64,000 bases of DNA from assembly GCA_938743325.2 (NCBI GenBank), contig OW568861.1, positions 1,426,001 through 1,490,000 on the forward strand, read 5' to 3'. A program made the translations under genes and the position numbers. Source of the stretch: Pycnococcus provasolii. Lineage: Eukaryota > Chlorophyta > Pseudoscourfieldiophyceae > Pseudoscourfieldiales > Pycnococcaceae. The notes under the pieces were generated by a model. It ran no database searches and was not told the DNA's origin. It saw only the letters and a list, made by a program, of their open reading frames with translations. Positions 17,133 to 25,389 of this stretch are shown here, in pieces (positions within the stretch are counted from its first letter, which is position 1; each line of letters begins with the position of its first letter).

Positions 17133-19916
17133 ATGGGAAACGGGAAACGGGAAACGGCCTCTTGGACTCGTGAGGGCCGCTGGATCGCACGGGCCGCTTC
17201 ATTGCGCCTCATCGGCACCGCGATGGCGGCAGGGCCTGGAGGTGGAGAAGGAGGTGGTGGTGGTGGTGGCGATGCTCCACCGCACTGTAAGGCGGCCACA
17301 CACGCTGAGTACCCTGACGATACTCCACTCTCAGCGGCCACGCCTGAGGTTCCTTCTTCATCGTTCCCTCGGCCGTTCTCGTTCCAGCAGGTCAGTTTTC
17401 AGCCAGTCCGTCGAACGCCGTCGTTCGCGACACTTCACGCACAAAGCTCGGCACACAGTTGTTCGGGGCACGGTAACGGCGGCATTCAATACAGCTCTAG
17501 TTCGCAAGCACTTGAGCAAACAGTGGTACAAACAGCTCCGGCAACAGCGTCGTCACATACAACGAACACAACAAAAGGGGGGCCCTTCCTTCTCGCAAGA
17601 TGGCTCGCGTGCATCATGGCCGTCGCATTCTCACTGCACGCTGCAGGATGTGGACTCTTCTTCTGCGTGCGACGACCGACGACCAACCTACTAGGACAAA
17701 GCGCTTACGATGCGACGGACGTCAGAGTCGACCTGCTCTTCCGCGAGGAAGTCGTGAAGAACTTTGTTCCTGACAGAACCATGAACGTGTTCGAAACCAA
17801 TACACGAAGCGACGACTTGGAAACGGAACCGTTCGCGCCAAACAGCGAAGACAGCAGCGAAGGCGTCGTCGGCGACGGGGCTGTCCACGTGTACAAAAAT
17901 ACAACGCGCTCAGACGAAAGCAGCGTCGAACCATCAGAAGGACCAACGACAACAGACGACGAAAGCGAGCAGCAACTACCGAAGCTTATCCCGAACGTCT
18001 TGCACCAGACGTACACGTCGTTTCGCGTGCCCGGACGCTTGCGCATGATGATGGACTCGTGGAAGCGCATGAACCCCGACTTTTCATTCCGATTCTACGA
18101 CGACGTCTCGTGCCTGTCGTTCGTGCGGCGCGAATTTCCAGAGTACCTTGACGCCTACCTCGCTCTGCCCAAGTCCGTGGAGAGGAGCGACTTCTTCAGG
18201 TACATGGTCGTGCTGAGGTTAGGAGGATACTACGCGGATGTCGACACCGAGTGCCGGCGCCCACTCGCGGGACTCGCGAGGCCGAAGGATACGCTCATCG
18301 TAGGGTGGGAGGGCGAGTTCGACAGTCTCGCGGATGCGCAGGCGCGACGCTTCGTCAGGCAGAGGCAGGTCCTGCAGTGGACGTTCGCCGCCGCGCCTGG
18401 ACATCCCGCACTGCGCGACGCGTGCGACCGCATCGCCGAGCGTGCACGCTCGAAGAACACCTTTAGCAATAACACGAATGTGGATACGCTGCTCAAGACG
18501 GGGCCTGGGCTGTGGACGGACGCCGTCGTGCGTGCCACCATTCAAGCAAGGAAGTCAGAAAGCATCTGGGGTGTGCGCTTCCTGCCTCGCGTCGCTTTTG
18601 GCACTCATCCGCAAGGGCAGGATGGTGTGAGCCCGAGTGCGCCGGATGTTCTCGTCCTGCACCGCTTCGTCGGCGGGTGGAAGAGGATGGCTTGGATTGC
18701 GGGTTTTGCTGGCCGTGCATCGCCCACCAACGTCGCAGCCAGCGTCGACAACAACAACAACGACGACGACAACGACGACGACGATGGACGGCACGGCAGC
18801 AGATCGGATGGTGGTGGTGGCGGAGGCGGCGGCAGTGTCGACGACGAGTTGCCACTCACGACGCATCAACAAAATATCGCCGTCGATGCGGAGCTTGCTG
18901 CCACCGAGAAGAGACGTGCCGTTGCCATGGTGAGTGCGAACTGGGATCCGCCATTTGACATCCACGTCTTCCCCGCGGGCGATGTGTACGCTCGCAAGGG
19001 ATCGTTGAGCGCGAGGACGAGCCGTGCACTCACGCACTGGGGAAAATGGCAATTTGAGCCGGACGTACTTCCACGTTCCGTTGGCGTCGTCGATCCGCTC
19101 GTGAGTGCTGCAGCACACAACGACGGCATTCTTCTCGACGTGACTCCTGGACTTGGGTTCACTTCTCTCGCCGCGATCAGTCGAAGGGTTAGCACGATGT
19201 TGATCGTGGATTGCACCGGAGATCCCAGCGTGCATATCCTCCGTCGCTCACTGGCAATTCAGAGGGTGGACGACCTCGTCGTCGTCGCCCCGGATGCATA
19301 TGATACCGTACGTGCTGCGAATGTGAGCACCGCCACGCTTCTCGTGGAGATGATGGATGTCAACGTGACCTCGGCATCGTCCAACGAGCACGTGGTCGCC
19401 ACAACGCTAAGTCGCATGGGATCAAGGAATGTGAGTGCGCTACATCTCGGTGCCGTCGATCCGACCCACGCCTCGGGGTGGCAGACGTGGGCTTTGGATG
19501 TTGTGCTCCACGCGACGTCTACGTGGAGGCCTGCCGCGGTGTTTCTGGAATTCCAACCAGGCCGTCACGACGCGTGGTTGCAGGGGGATGCGTGGACCTC
19601 GCACGGCAGTAGTCAAAGCGACCGCTCGATCATGCTCTTGGAAAAGTTGTGGGAACTTGGATATCGCGACGTCGCGCACACGGGCCGTGCTTGCGATGCA
19701 CGTTGGTCGAACGTGACGCGTGGCGTATCCCAAGCTCGCGTGATGGAGCTAGGCTACGGATTTCAGGAGGCTCTGTCCAAGCCAAGCTGGTGCCGTGTGA
19801 TGGATCTAGAAGCGTTGGAGAATGTGATTGTGCACGTCGCGAACTCTCCCGATTCCGACGTCGTCGTGGAAACCTTCTTGCTGACGCGCGTTTCGTTCAC
19901 GACTCTTGAAGCTTAG
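17133..19916 (+). CDS. GT32 glycosyltransferase fused to a FkbM-like domain
   Basis: The product has 927 residues from the ATG at 17133; a later ATG at 17223 is also possible. A membrane anchor lies at ~150-170 (LACIMAVAFSLHAAGCGLFF), followed by an acidic stem. At ~285-510 is a GT32 (OCH1-like) domain: IPNVLHQTYTSF, ERSDFFRYMVVLRLGGYYAD and the DVDTE metal site. After a linker with Asn/Asp runs and a Gly run, ~600-927 resembles a FkbM-type Rossmann domain: GILLDVTPGLGFTSLAAISR, STMLIVDC, LLVEMMDVNV and AVFLEFQPG. The usual DxGxxxG is altered (DVTPGLG), so this half may be inactive or bind something else. The design suggests a Golgi enzyme that adds a sugar and possibly methylates it. Confidence 0.85.
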   Translation: MGNGKRETASWTREGRWIARAASLRLIGTAMAAGPGGGEGGGGGGGDAPPHCKAATHAEYPDDTPLSAATPEVPSSSFPRPFSFQQVSFQPVRRTPSFATLHAQSSAHSCSGHGNGGIQYSSSSQALEQTVVQTAPATASSHTTNTTKGGPFLLARWLACIMAVAFSLHAAGCGLFFCVRRPTTNLLGQSAYDATDVRVDLLFREEVVKNFVPDRTMNVFETNTRSDDLETEPFAPNSEDSSEGVVGDGAVHVYKNTTRSDESSVEPSEGPTTTDDESEQQLPKLIPNVLHQTYTSFRVPGRLRMMMDSWKRMNPDFSFRFYDDVSCLSFVRREFPEYLDAYLALPKSVERSDFFRYMVVLRLGGYYADVDTECRRPLAGLARPKDTLIVGWEGEFDSLADAQARRFVRQRQVLQWTFAAAPGHPALRDACDRIAERARSKNTFSNNTNVDTLLKTGPGLWTDAVVRATIQARKSESIWGVRFLPRVAFGTHPQGQDGVSPSAPDVLVLHRFVGGWKRMAWIAGFAGRASPTNVAASVDNNNNDDDNDDDDGRHGSRSDGGGGGGGGSVDDELPLTTHQQNIAVDAELAATEKRRAVAMVSANWDPPFDIHVFPAGDVYARKGSLSARTSRALTHWGKWQFEPDVLPRSVGVVDPLVSAAAHNDGILLDVTPGLGFTSLAAISRRVSTMLIVDCTGDPSVHILRRSLAIQRVDDLVVVAPDAYDTVRAANVSTATLLVEMMDVNVTSASSNEHVVATTLSRMGSRNVSALHLGAVDPTHASGWQTWALDVVLHATSTWRPAAVFLEFQPGRHDAWLQGDAWTSHGSSQSDRSIMLLEKLWELGYRDVAHTGRACDARWSNVTRGVSQARVMELGYGFQEALSKPSWCRVMDLEALENVIVHVANSPDSDVVVETFLLTRVSFTTLEA

Positions 19917-20141
19917 GCATATCTTTTTTTATGTAAAATTCTTATTGTAATTTCTATAGAGCTGTAACATAGAAGTTTACCATAGTCTAGTAATGTAGGC
20001 CTTGTTCGCTTCGACTCTCGAGTGGACACGGCTGAGGCGATGGTCCACACCGCGCCATCCTTTATTCTCACTACCTGGTGCGGATCAACGTAAGGCAGGC
20101 GCACTACACCCACACCTATCACGAGGGTATATCATTATGGT

Positions 20142-21101
20142 ATGCAATTAACTTCGAATTGCCCAGGTCATATGGGCTTCACCCAATCGAACGGGAACAC
20201 CCAAAAGACGTGCAAGGTCGGGGGCAAGACTTACTACCCTTGCGAAAGTCGAGAACAATTTTGCACGACAGGCTCATGCCCCAGCATGTCGCCGCCACCG
20301 CGAAAGTCACCACCGCCGCCGAGCCCGCCTCCGCCTTCACCGCCTCCGCCTTCACCACCACCTCCGCGATCGAGTCCGAGCCCAAGCCGTTCGACTCCGT
20401 CATCGTCGCCGTCGTATCGCTCGACGAGCGAGAACTGCAAGTGTTATTGCTGCAAGGGAAATTCTTGCTCACAATCGCTTGTCGCGTCTTACTATGCGAG
20501 CAGCTCCAATTCTTGCGAACCGGCAGCCTGCCGTTCTAGTTTCCCGGACGTGTGTCCTTCTAGCGGCTCGTCAGGAAGTGTGAGGATTTCCTATTCTTCC
20601 CCGAGTGGCGGTGGCGGTGGCGATAACTCTGGCGCTATCGTGGGCGGTATCATAGCAGTTCTTGTGATTGGTGGCGGCGCCGGCGCTGCTTTCTTTCTCA
20701 TGAGTCGCGCAAAGAAGCGCCACCCCGATATGAGCACGTTGGAGGCGATGCGCACCGAACTCGGAGATATGATGTCCAGCACGAAGAAGACGGCTCACGA
20801 GAATGACAAAGGTGGCACGAATCCTACATTCGCCGGCAACGGTGGTGCTCCTCAGCCTCCACTTTCTACACCCGCTCAGCCCGCGGCGGTGGTCGTGGAG
20901 ATGCCGGCAGCCGCCACGCCAACACTCCCAGATCTGAAGAGCTGGCTCGACGAGCACAAGCTCGGACACCTCGAAGCGAAGCTGCGTGAATATGGTGTGA
21001 GCGCGGTGAGCGATCTGAACGACCTCGAAGAGAGCGACCTCGACAGCGCTGGCGTCAAGAAGGGGGACAAGAAGAAGCTGACCAAGGCGCTCCAGAAATA
21101 A
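20142..21101 (+). CDS. Second LNR-family SAM gene, ectodomain shortened
   Basis: The product has 319 residues. It is nearly identical to the gene at 6604 from the Pro-rich hinge onward: the CKCYCCKGNSC module, membrane segment, RAKKRHPDMST, GGTNPTF, VEMP and one SAM domain with a changed end (GVKKGDKKKLTKALQK). The Lin-12/Notch repeat is absent, and ~45 unrelated residues with five Cys stand before the hinge. No signal peptide is present at the first ATG, so either an upstream exon is missing from this reading (a splice-like cccag precedes gtcatatggg at ~20166) or the copy was cut at its 5' side. The Gly run is short (5 against ~17). Confidence 0.7.
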   Translation: MQLTSNCPGHMGFTQSNGNTQKTCKVGGKTYYPCESREQFCTTGSCPSMSPPPRKSPPPPSPPPPSPPPPSPPPPRSSPSPSRSTPSSSPSYRSTSENCKCYCCKGNSCSQSLVASYYASSSNSCEPAACRSSFPDVCPSSGSSGSVRISYSSPSGGGGGDNSGAIVGGIIAVLVIGGGAGAAFFLMSRAKKRHPDMSTLEAMRTELGDMMSSTKKTAHENDKGGTNPTFAGNGGAPQPPLSTPAQPAAVVVEMPAAATPTLPDLKSWLDEHKLGHLEAKLREYGVSAVSDLNDLEESDLDSAGVKKGDKKKLTKALQK

Positions 21102-21325
21102 AGAAGAAGTATGACGGAGGAGGAGGACTGGAGGAGGCAAATTGTATATTCATCGACGACCGGACGACGGCTTCGACGCCGTCGTCCATGACTGTGATGA
21201 AGCGCACGCCGCACGGCGTCGTTGAGTGGGAGTCTGCAGGGAGAGGGGAACCTGGAAGGGGATAAGTTATCGAATTTTCTTTTTTTAAGGCACGGCATGA
21301 TTGCACACTTTACGAGGTCCCCGCA
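20327..21325 (+). repeat. Segmental duplication, copy 2
   Basis: Matches 7212..8315, including ~220 bp of 3' flank. The left break lies in the Pro-rich hinge and the right break just after ccccgca. Confidence 0.9.
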
Positions 21326-21352
21326 TGCAGAACTATCGTTCGATATTTATGA

Positions 21353-22876
21353 GTGTGCTCAGGAAACCTTTCAAAGTTCTACAGTGTTGATGTTGCTTGC
21401 CGAGTCGGCTCCATTACTAATTATTTCTGGTGCGAAAGTCCGGCGACCCCTCCGTTGGGACCATTCTGCACGAGAAGCTTTTGCCAAAAGCGGAACCTTG
21501 AAACGCCGTCACCGCCGCCGGCGTATTATTATTATTCTGACCCGCCGCCGTCATCGAGCAAGGAAGGAGGAGGCGCCGGCGCTATCGCCGGCGGCGTCAT
21601 TGCAGCTCTCTTGGTGGTGGCGATCGCTGGCTTCGCGGTCTACTTCATCATGCGCGCTAAGAAGCTCCACCCCGATTTGACCACGTCGGATGCGACGCGC
21701 ACCGCATTCAAAGAGCTGATTGCCAGTATGAAGAAGAATCCATCGCCGAGTGGTGACGTTGAGATGAACGTCGTGGCAACTCCGGTTCCTGATGAAGAAA
21801 ACAATAAGCCTTCCGTAGATGCGCACCCGATGGTGCCTGCTGCGAGTGGTACGTCGACAAAGACGACAAGCACGATCGAGGGCGTTTTGGACGCGGCGCG
21901 CATCGACAAGACAGTGTATCTCAAGCGCCTACAAGGCATCGGTGTTACGACGGCTGCGGACCTGAAGGATATCGGCGATGACGACCTCGACGCGGTCGAA
22001 ATGCCTAGGATGCTTAAGAAGCGTCTCCTGGCGGAAATCGCAAAGCTCCGACGGAGTGAGACAGTGAGTGCGTGGAGTGAGCGGGTGAGTGGAATAAGCG
22101 GATGGGCGGCACCGTGCGTGAATGGCCCTGCTGACATGATGGTGTTGTGCGACAGCGAAGAGTCTCCTCCGCCGCGGAAAATACGTCCAGGAGGCACATC
22201 CGCTCTCGTGCCAGACGACGACGACGATATCACCGACGCGCGAGCGCGAGCAGATACCAAGCGAGCTTTCGTAGACGATTTTACGGATGCAATGCGCGCA
22301 TCGAGCTCGGAACGACGCTCGCGAAGCTCGGATCGAGCAGACGACGCGCGCGCCTCCAGACGAGATGCAAGCGCCGAGTCGCCGTCGCGACGCGTGGACT
22401 CCGCCTCGCGTTCGAGCGCAGACACCTCGCGCTCTGCTGCATCCAGCGCCTCGCGCTCCGATTGCGCGGACGACTCGTGTCGCGCAAGCTCGTCGCGCGC
22501 CGATGCGAGTGCGCTCTCGCTCGACGCAAGCGCCGCAGACGCAGCCGCAACTGAGCTGTGCCGCGACGACCCATCCGCTCTCGCGCCAGACGACGACGAA
22601 GATATCTCCGACGCGCGAGCGCGAGCAGATACCAAGTCCTCCTCCGCCGCAGCCACGCGAGCTTTCGCAGACGATCGTACGGATGCGATGCGCGCGTCGA
22701 GCTCGGACCGACGCTCGCGAAGCTCGGATCGAGCAGACGACGCACGCGCCTCTAGACGAGATGCAAGTGCCGAGTCGCCGTCGCGACGCGTGGACTCCGC
22801 CTCGCGCTCGAGCGCAGATCTCGCCAAGAGCCGGGGACCCTCCGACCTGAGGCGACCGCACGTTGCGAGCTTGTAG
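21353..22876 (+). CDS. SAM membrane-protein gene lacking a visible start, with an odd tail
   Basis: The open frame follows a stop codon directly, has no ATG before the membrane segment, and begins with Cys-containing sequence and TPSPPPAYYYYSDPPPS. A membrane segment (GAIAGGVIAALLVVAIAGFAV), the juxtamembrane motif RAKKLHPDLTTSDATRT and a divergent SAM domain (YLKRLQGIGVTTAADLKDIG, ending ~22050) mark it as a member of the local SAM family. A 5' exon, perhaps joined at the ctcag near 21361, or a truncation would explain the missing start. Beyond ~22190 the frame runs through DNA whose other strand encodes a coiled coil, so the last ~230 codons are probably not genuine. Confidence 0.6.
   Translation: MCSGNLSKFYSVDVACRVGSITNYFWCESPATPPLGPFCTRSFCQKRNLETPSPPPAYYYYSDPPPSSSKEGGGAGAIAGGVIAALLVVAIAGFAVYFIMRAKKLHPDLTTSDATRTAFKELIASMKKNPSPSGDVEMNVVATPVPDEENNKPSVDAHPMVPAASGTSTKTTSTIEGVLDAARIDKTVYLKRLQGIGVTTAADLKDIGDDDLDAVEMPRMLKKRLLAEIAKLRRSETVSAWSERVSGISGWAAPCVNGPADMMVLCDSEESPPPRKIRPGGTSALVPDDDDDITDARARADTKRAFVDDFTDAMRASSSERRSRSSDRADDARASRRDASAESPSRRVDSASRSSADTSRSAASSASRSDCADDSCRASSSRADASALSLDASAADAAATELCRDDPSALAPDDDEDISDARARADTKSSSAAATRAFADDRTDAMRASSSDRRSRSSDRADDARASRRDASAESPSRRVDSASRSSADLAKSRGPSDLRRPHVASL
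22195..22830 (-). pseudogene. Coiled-coil fragment with a direct repeat
   Basis: On the minus strand this stretch encodes a regular heptad-type coiled coil: ALASRLEARASSARSELRER, SELDARIASV and ALASARDELARHESSAQSE. Two direct copies of ~240 bp (22195..22430 and 22570..22823) encode nearly the same helix, and 22431..22569 joins them. It looks like a piece of a long coiled-coil gene. Its frame continues as antisense of the SAM gene, with no fitting start or stop, so it is read as an inserted fragment. Confidence 0.55.
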
Positions 22877-23163
22877 AACCATAAGGGGAGCTCATCGTTC
22901 ACGGACGTCTCCGTGAACTGCGTGAGCCCCTCGAGTGCGCGCGGCGCACTAGCGGGCGCGAAGTCTTCGCTTTCGTAAGTATTCCGCGATACTTACTTGG
23001 TATCTAGCTTGAGGTAGGTCGTCCGACATCTTTACCATCCGAAACAAGTGCTCGTTCGTAATAGCATGCTCAAGTAGTAATACACAAATCAATATTATAC
23101 ACCAGCATTGACTTGGAAAAAAGTTTGTAAATAATAACTGAACCGTTACTCATTCAAAATTTG

Positions 23164-23964
23164 TTAGCAAATTTTGCAGCGACATTTCTTGAGTCTATCG
23201 ACTAGAAACTGCAACTTACGATCGCGTCTGTTTGTTTTGCTTATAGAATTATTTCCGGTAAAGTGCGTAATCGTATTGTTGTCACCGTACACGTCATAAA
23301 ACGCGTTAAAATAGCGAGGTGAAATCATCTGACACCCACTGGATCTACCCCACTTATCGATTGACACCTGTTCCTGATGGTGCGGTCGTTCCACAGTCCT
23401 TGTCCACCACGTTTTTCGCCAAAGCTGGTTCCAAGATTCTCGCATCTGCTGGGAATTACGAATCATGAAAGCACCCGCGTTGACTTTCGAATCCGATAGC
23501 GAGTGGTACGTCAACAAGCACATGTCTTCTATTTTTAACTCAACCGACTCAAAAAGCTGGCGCGCGGGCGTTGGGCGGGTGACCAAAGCATCAGCATCGA
23601 GCCAGAGAATCATCGCATCGTTGGGACTTTTTCTCATAGCTTGACCCACGGCGGGAATTTTATCCCACGAGTGACCGCTTAGGGAGTCGTATTCTCCGAA
23701 GACATAGCAAAAACGTATGTCTGGATCCCGCTTGACCCACTCTTTCTTGTTGTTTACCAAACAATTCACGTGTTGTTCCTTTGTGTCACCGGAGTACAGT
23801 GTGACCACGTGGAGCAGGGCGTTGTCAGCATCCCCAAAGCACATTAGGGGTGTTCGGCGAAAAGCGAGTTGCAGTCCGTGGACAGCAGTAAGGCAAGTGC
23901 ACAGAAGGAGCATCCACCATACTTTCACGACGACGTGTTGGTTGTTTGCAGCCACCTTTGTCAT
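23164..23964 (-). CDS. GT34-like (GMA12/MNN10) glycosyltransferase
   Basis: The start is put at 23964, which leaves a short cytosolic part and an anchor (VVVKVWWMLLLCTCLTAVHGL, ~12-32); an ATG at 24087 would add 41 hydrophobic residues. The domain starts with VVTLYSG and contains WDKIPAVGQAMRKSP and the metal motif in MILWLDADALVT. It later has NAGAFMIRNSQ, a Trp-rich segment WNQLWRKTWWT, the acceptor-side HHQEQ and THFTGN near the C-terminus, all typical of GT34 alpha-galactosyl/xylosyltransferases. It is short for the family but seems whole. The gene is AT-richer than SMU1 nearby and is divergent from the GT77-like gene at 24223. Confidence 0.8.
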   Translation of the reverse strand: MTKVAANNQHVVVKVWWMLLLCTCLTAVHGLQLAFRRTPLMCFGDADNALLHVVTLYSGDTKEQHVNCLVNNKKEWVKRDPDIRFCYVFGEYDSLSGHSWDKIPAVGQAMRKSPNDAMILWLDADALVTRPTPARQLFESVELKIEDMCLLTYHSLSDSKVNAGAFMIRNSQQMRESWNQLWRKTWWTRTVERPHHQEQVSIDKWGRSSGCQMISPRYFNAFYDVYGDNNTITHFTGNNSISKTNRRDRKLQFLVDRLKKCRCKIC

Positions 23965-24087
23965 CTCCAATCCTGCCTTAAAATGTTTTTGGTGTCGAAA
24001 TAATAGAGGACGATAGGAAATCCAAAGTGACCACAGCAGTGGGAGGCGGCACAACAACAACGGGATATGCAAGGAGTTCCACAACAT

Positions 24088-24222
24088 TTTGAGGACCCAA
24101 GTTCAGTCCACGGGGAGCATACTGTACTTACGTGGAGCCCGAACGAAAAATTTCTTCACATACAGTATGCACACTTTTATTATAACCAGGAATTAATAAT
24201 AATAAGACGACAACTTTAACTG
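24088..24222. promoter_or_regulatory. Divergent promoter between two glycosyltransferase genes
   Basis: A short gap of 135 bp (or ~260 bp to the later start) separates the GT34-like and GT77-like genes. It holds the 10-bp inverted repeat gcatactgta / tacagtatgc at 24117..24126 and 24161..24170. The spacing suggests shared control, but no factor can be named. Confidence 0.5.
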
Positions 24223-25170
24223 ATGATTTTGTGTGGTCATACTTTGTATATGACATATATGACATTTCCGGCAGTGGTCGTGCTAGGCTTTCTTCTATTA
24301 CGCGCCGAAGTAGCTAGCAGCACATATCGTGATGACTCTGTTGTTCTTCTAACGACGTTTACGCTGTCTTCAAGAAGTAGTGTCCACCTCAACTGGGCCC
24401 TTAACTGGTATCACAACGTGCGACGCGTTGGCATATCGAATCCAATTATTGTAGGTGTAGACCGCGATGGCACAACTTGTATGCTACTTGATTCTGTAAG
24501 CGTGCCGTGTTTGAACCACAGTGAAATGCTCTTACTGAACGTAAAGAAGCATTTTCCCGACGTTATCTTCCAATGCTGCAATACCCCTTCTACACCTAAG
24601 CACTCTGCCGCAGGTGACGTGAAGCATCTATACATCCTTGAATACCTCCTGGCGGGTAAACGGGTGGTGTTTAGCGATGCTGACGTGTATTGGTTTCAGC
24701 ACCCACTCTCTTTACCAAACCCGCACGACATTATGGGACTTTCTGACGATACATCGTTGCACGATTTCACTGCACATGTTGCTTCAGCTTTCCCCCCACG
24801 TCGGTGCATGCGCTACCTCCCCTTTCGAAGCACACCGTGCATGTCAACAGGCCTCATGGATGTGCAACCCACACCACGTTCCGTCGAGCTCTTTCGCGTC
24901 ATCTGCCGACGGTTGGCGCGAGAGCGCATGTGGGAACAGCAGCTTGTGAACATCGCACTGACAGAATACATCGTCTCATCTAAACTTCGTTTCCACTCGT
25001 TCCCCAAACGAACGCACGCAAATGTTGGCGTCGCAGACCTTGGGCAATGGGACGTCAAGAGAACGATGGTGGCGCTACATCTGGGACGGGTGCACGGCAC
25101 CGACAAAGTGTGCGACTTTCGAGCCCGTGGCCTTTGGACAGAATACATACCTTCGCACGTGTCCTGCTAA
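24223..25170 (+). CDS. GT77-like nucleotide-diphospho-sugar transferase
   Basis: The product has 315 residues with an N-terminal anchor or signal (~13-30, FPAVVVLGFLLLRAEVAS). A Nucleotid_trans domain (PF03407 type) shows NWALNWYHNVRRVGI, IIVGVD, KHLYILEYLLAGKRVVFSDA with the DAD metal site, then VYWFQHP. STGLMDVQPTPRSVELF, WEQQLVN and a C-terminal HLGRVHG follow. GT77 enzymes add arabinose, galactose or xylose to wall glycoproteins and polysaccharides. The exact sugar is not predictable here. It is AT-richer than the core genes and may act with its divergent neighbour. Confidence 0.8.
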   Translation: MILCGHTLYMTYMTFPAVVVLGFLLLRAEVASSTYRDDSVVLLTTFTLSSRSSVHLNWALNWYHNVRRVGISNPIIVGVDRDGTTCMLLDSVSVPCLNHSEMLLLNVKKHFPDVIFQCCNTPSTPKHSAAGDVKHLYILEYLLAGKRVVFSDADVYWFQHPLSLPNPHDIMGLSDDTSLHDFTAHVASAFPPRRCMRYLPFRSTPCMSTGLMDVQPTPRSVELFRVICRRLARERMWEQQLVNIALTEYIVSSKLRFHSFPKRTHANVGVADLGQWDVKRTMVALHLGRVHGTDKVCDFRARGLWTEYIPSHVSC

Positions 25171-25389
25171 TTATTTGTTACCACAACTCACACTTCTTGA
25201 CCCGGGCTTTGAAGTTTTGTTAATAGCGATCAACTTAATCAACATTGAGTAACAACTTTAATCCACAAAAGGAAATAAATCCAACACGGGCAAAAAGACA
25301 CTATAAGGAATTTGTTGATGCATATGTCGAGATTATACCTGATATAGTGATATGCATAACATCCGTCCTTCTCCTAGTTACTTGGTCAA

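Noticed and set aside
22558-22850. Plus-strand Arg/Pro-rich frames in the duplicated coiled-coil stretch
   Set aside because: The minus strand encodes a regular coiled coil; the other frames have only composition bias.
24247-24275. Match of atgacatttccggc to the MITE end
   Set aside because: Only ~14 bases match, within coding sequence of the GT77-like gene; no second end.
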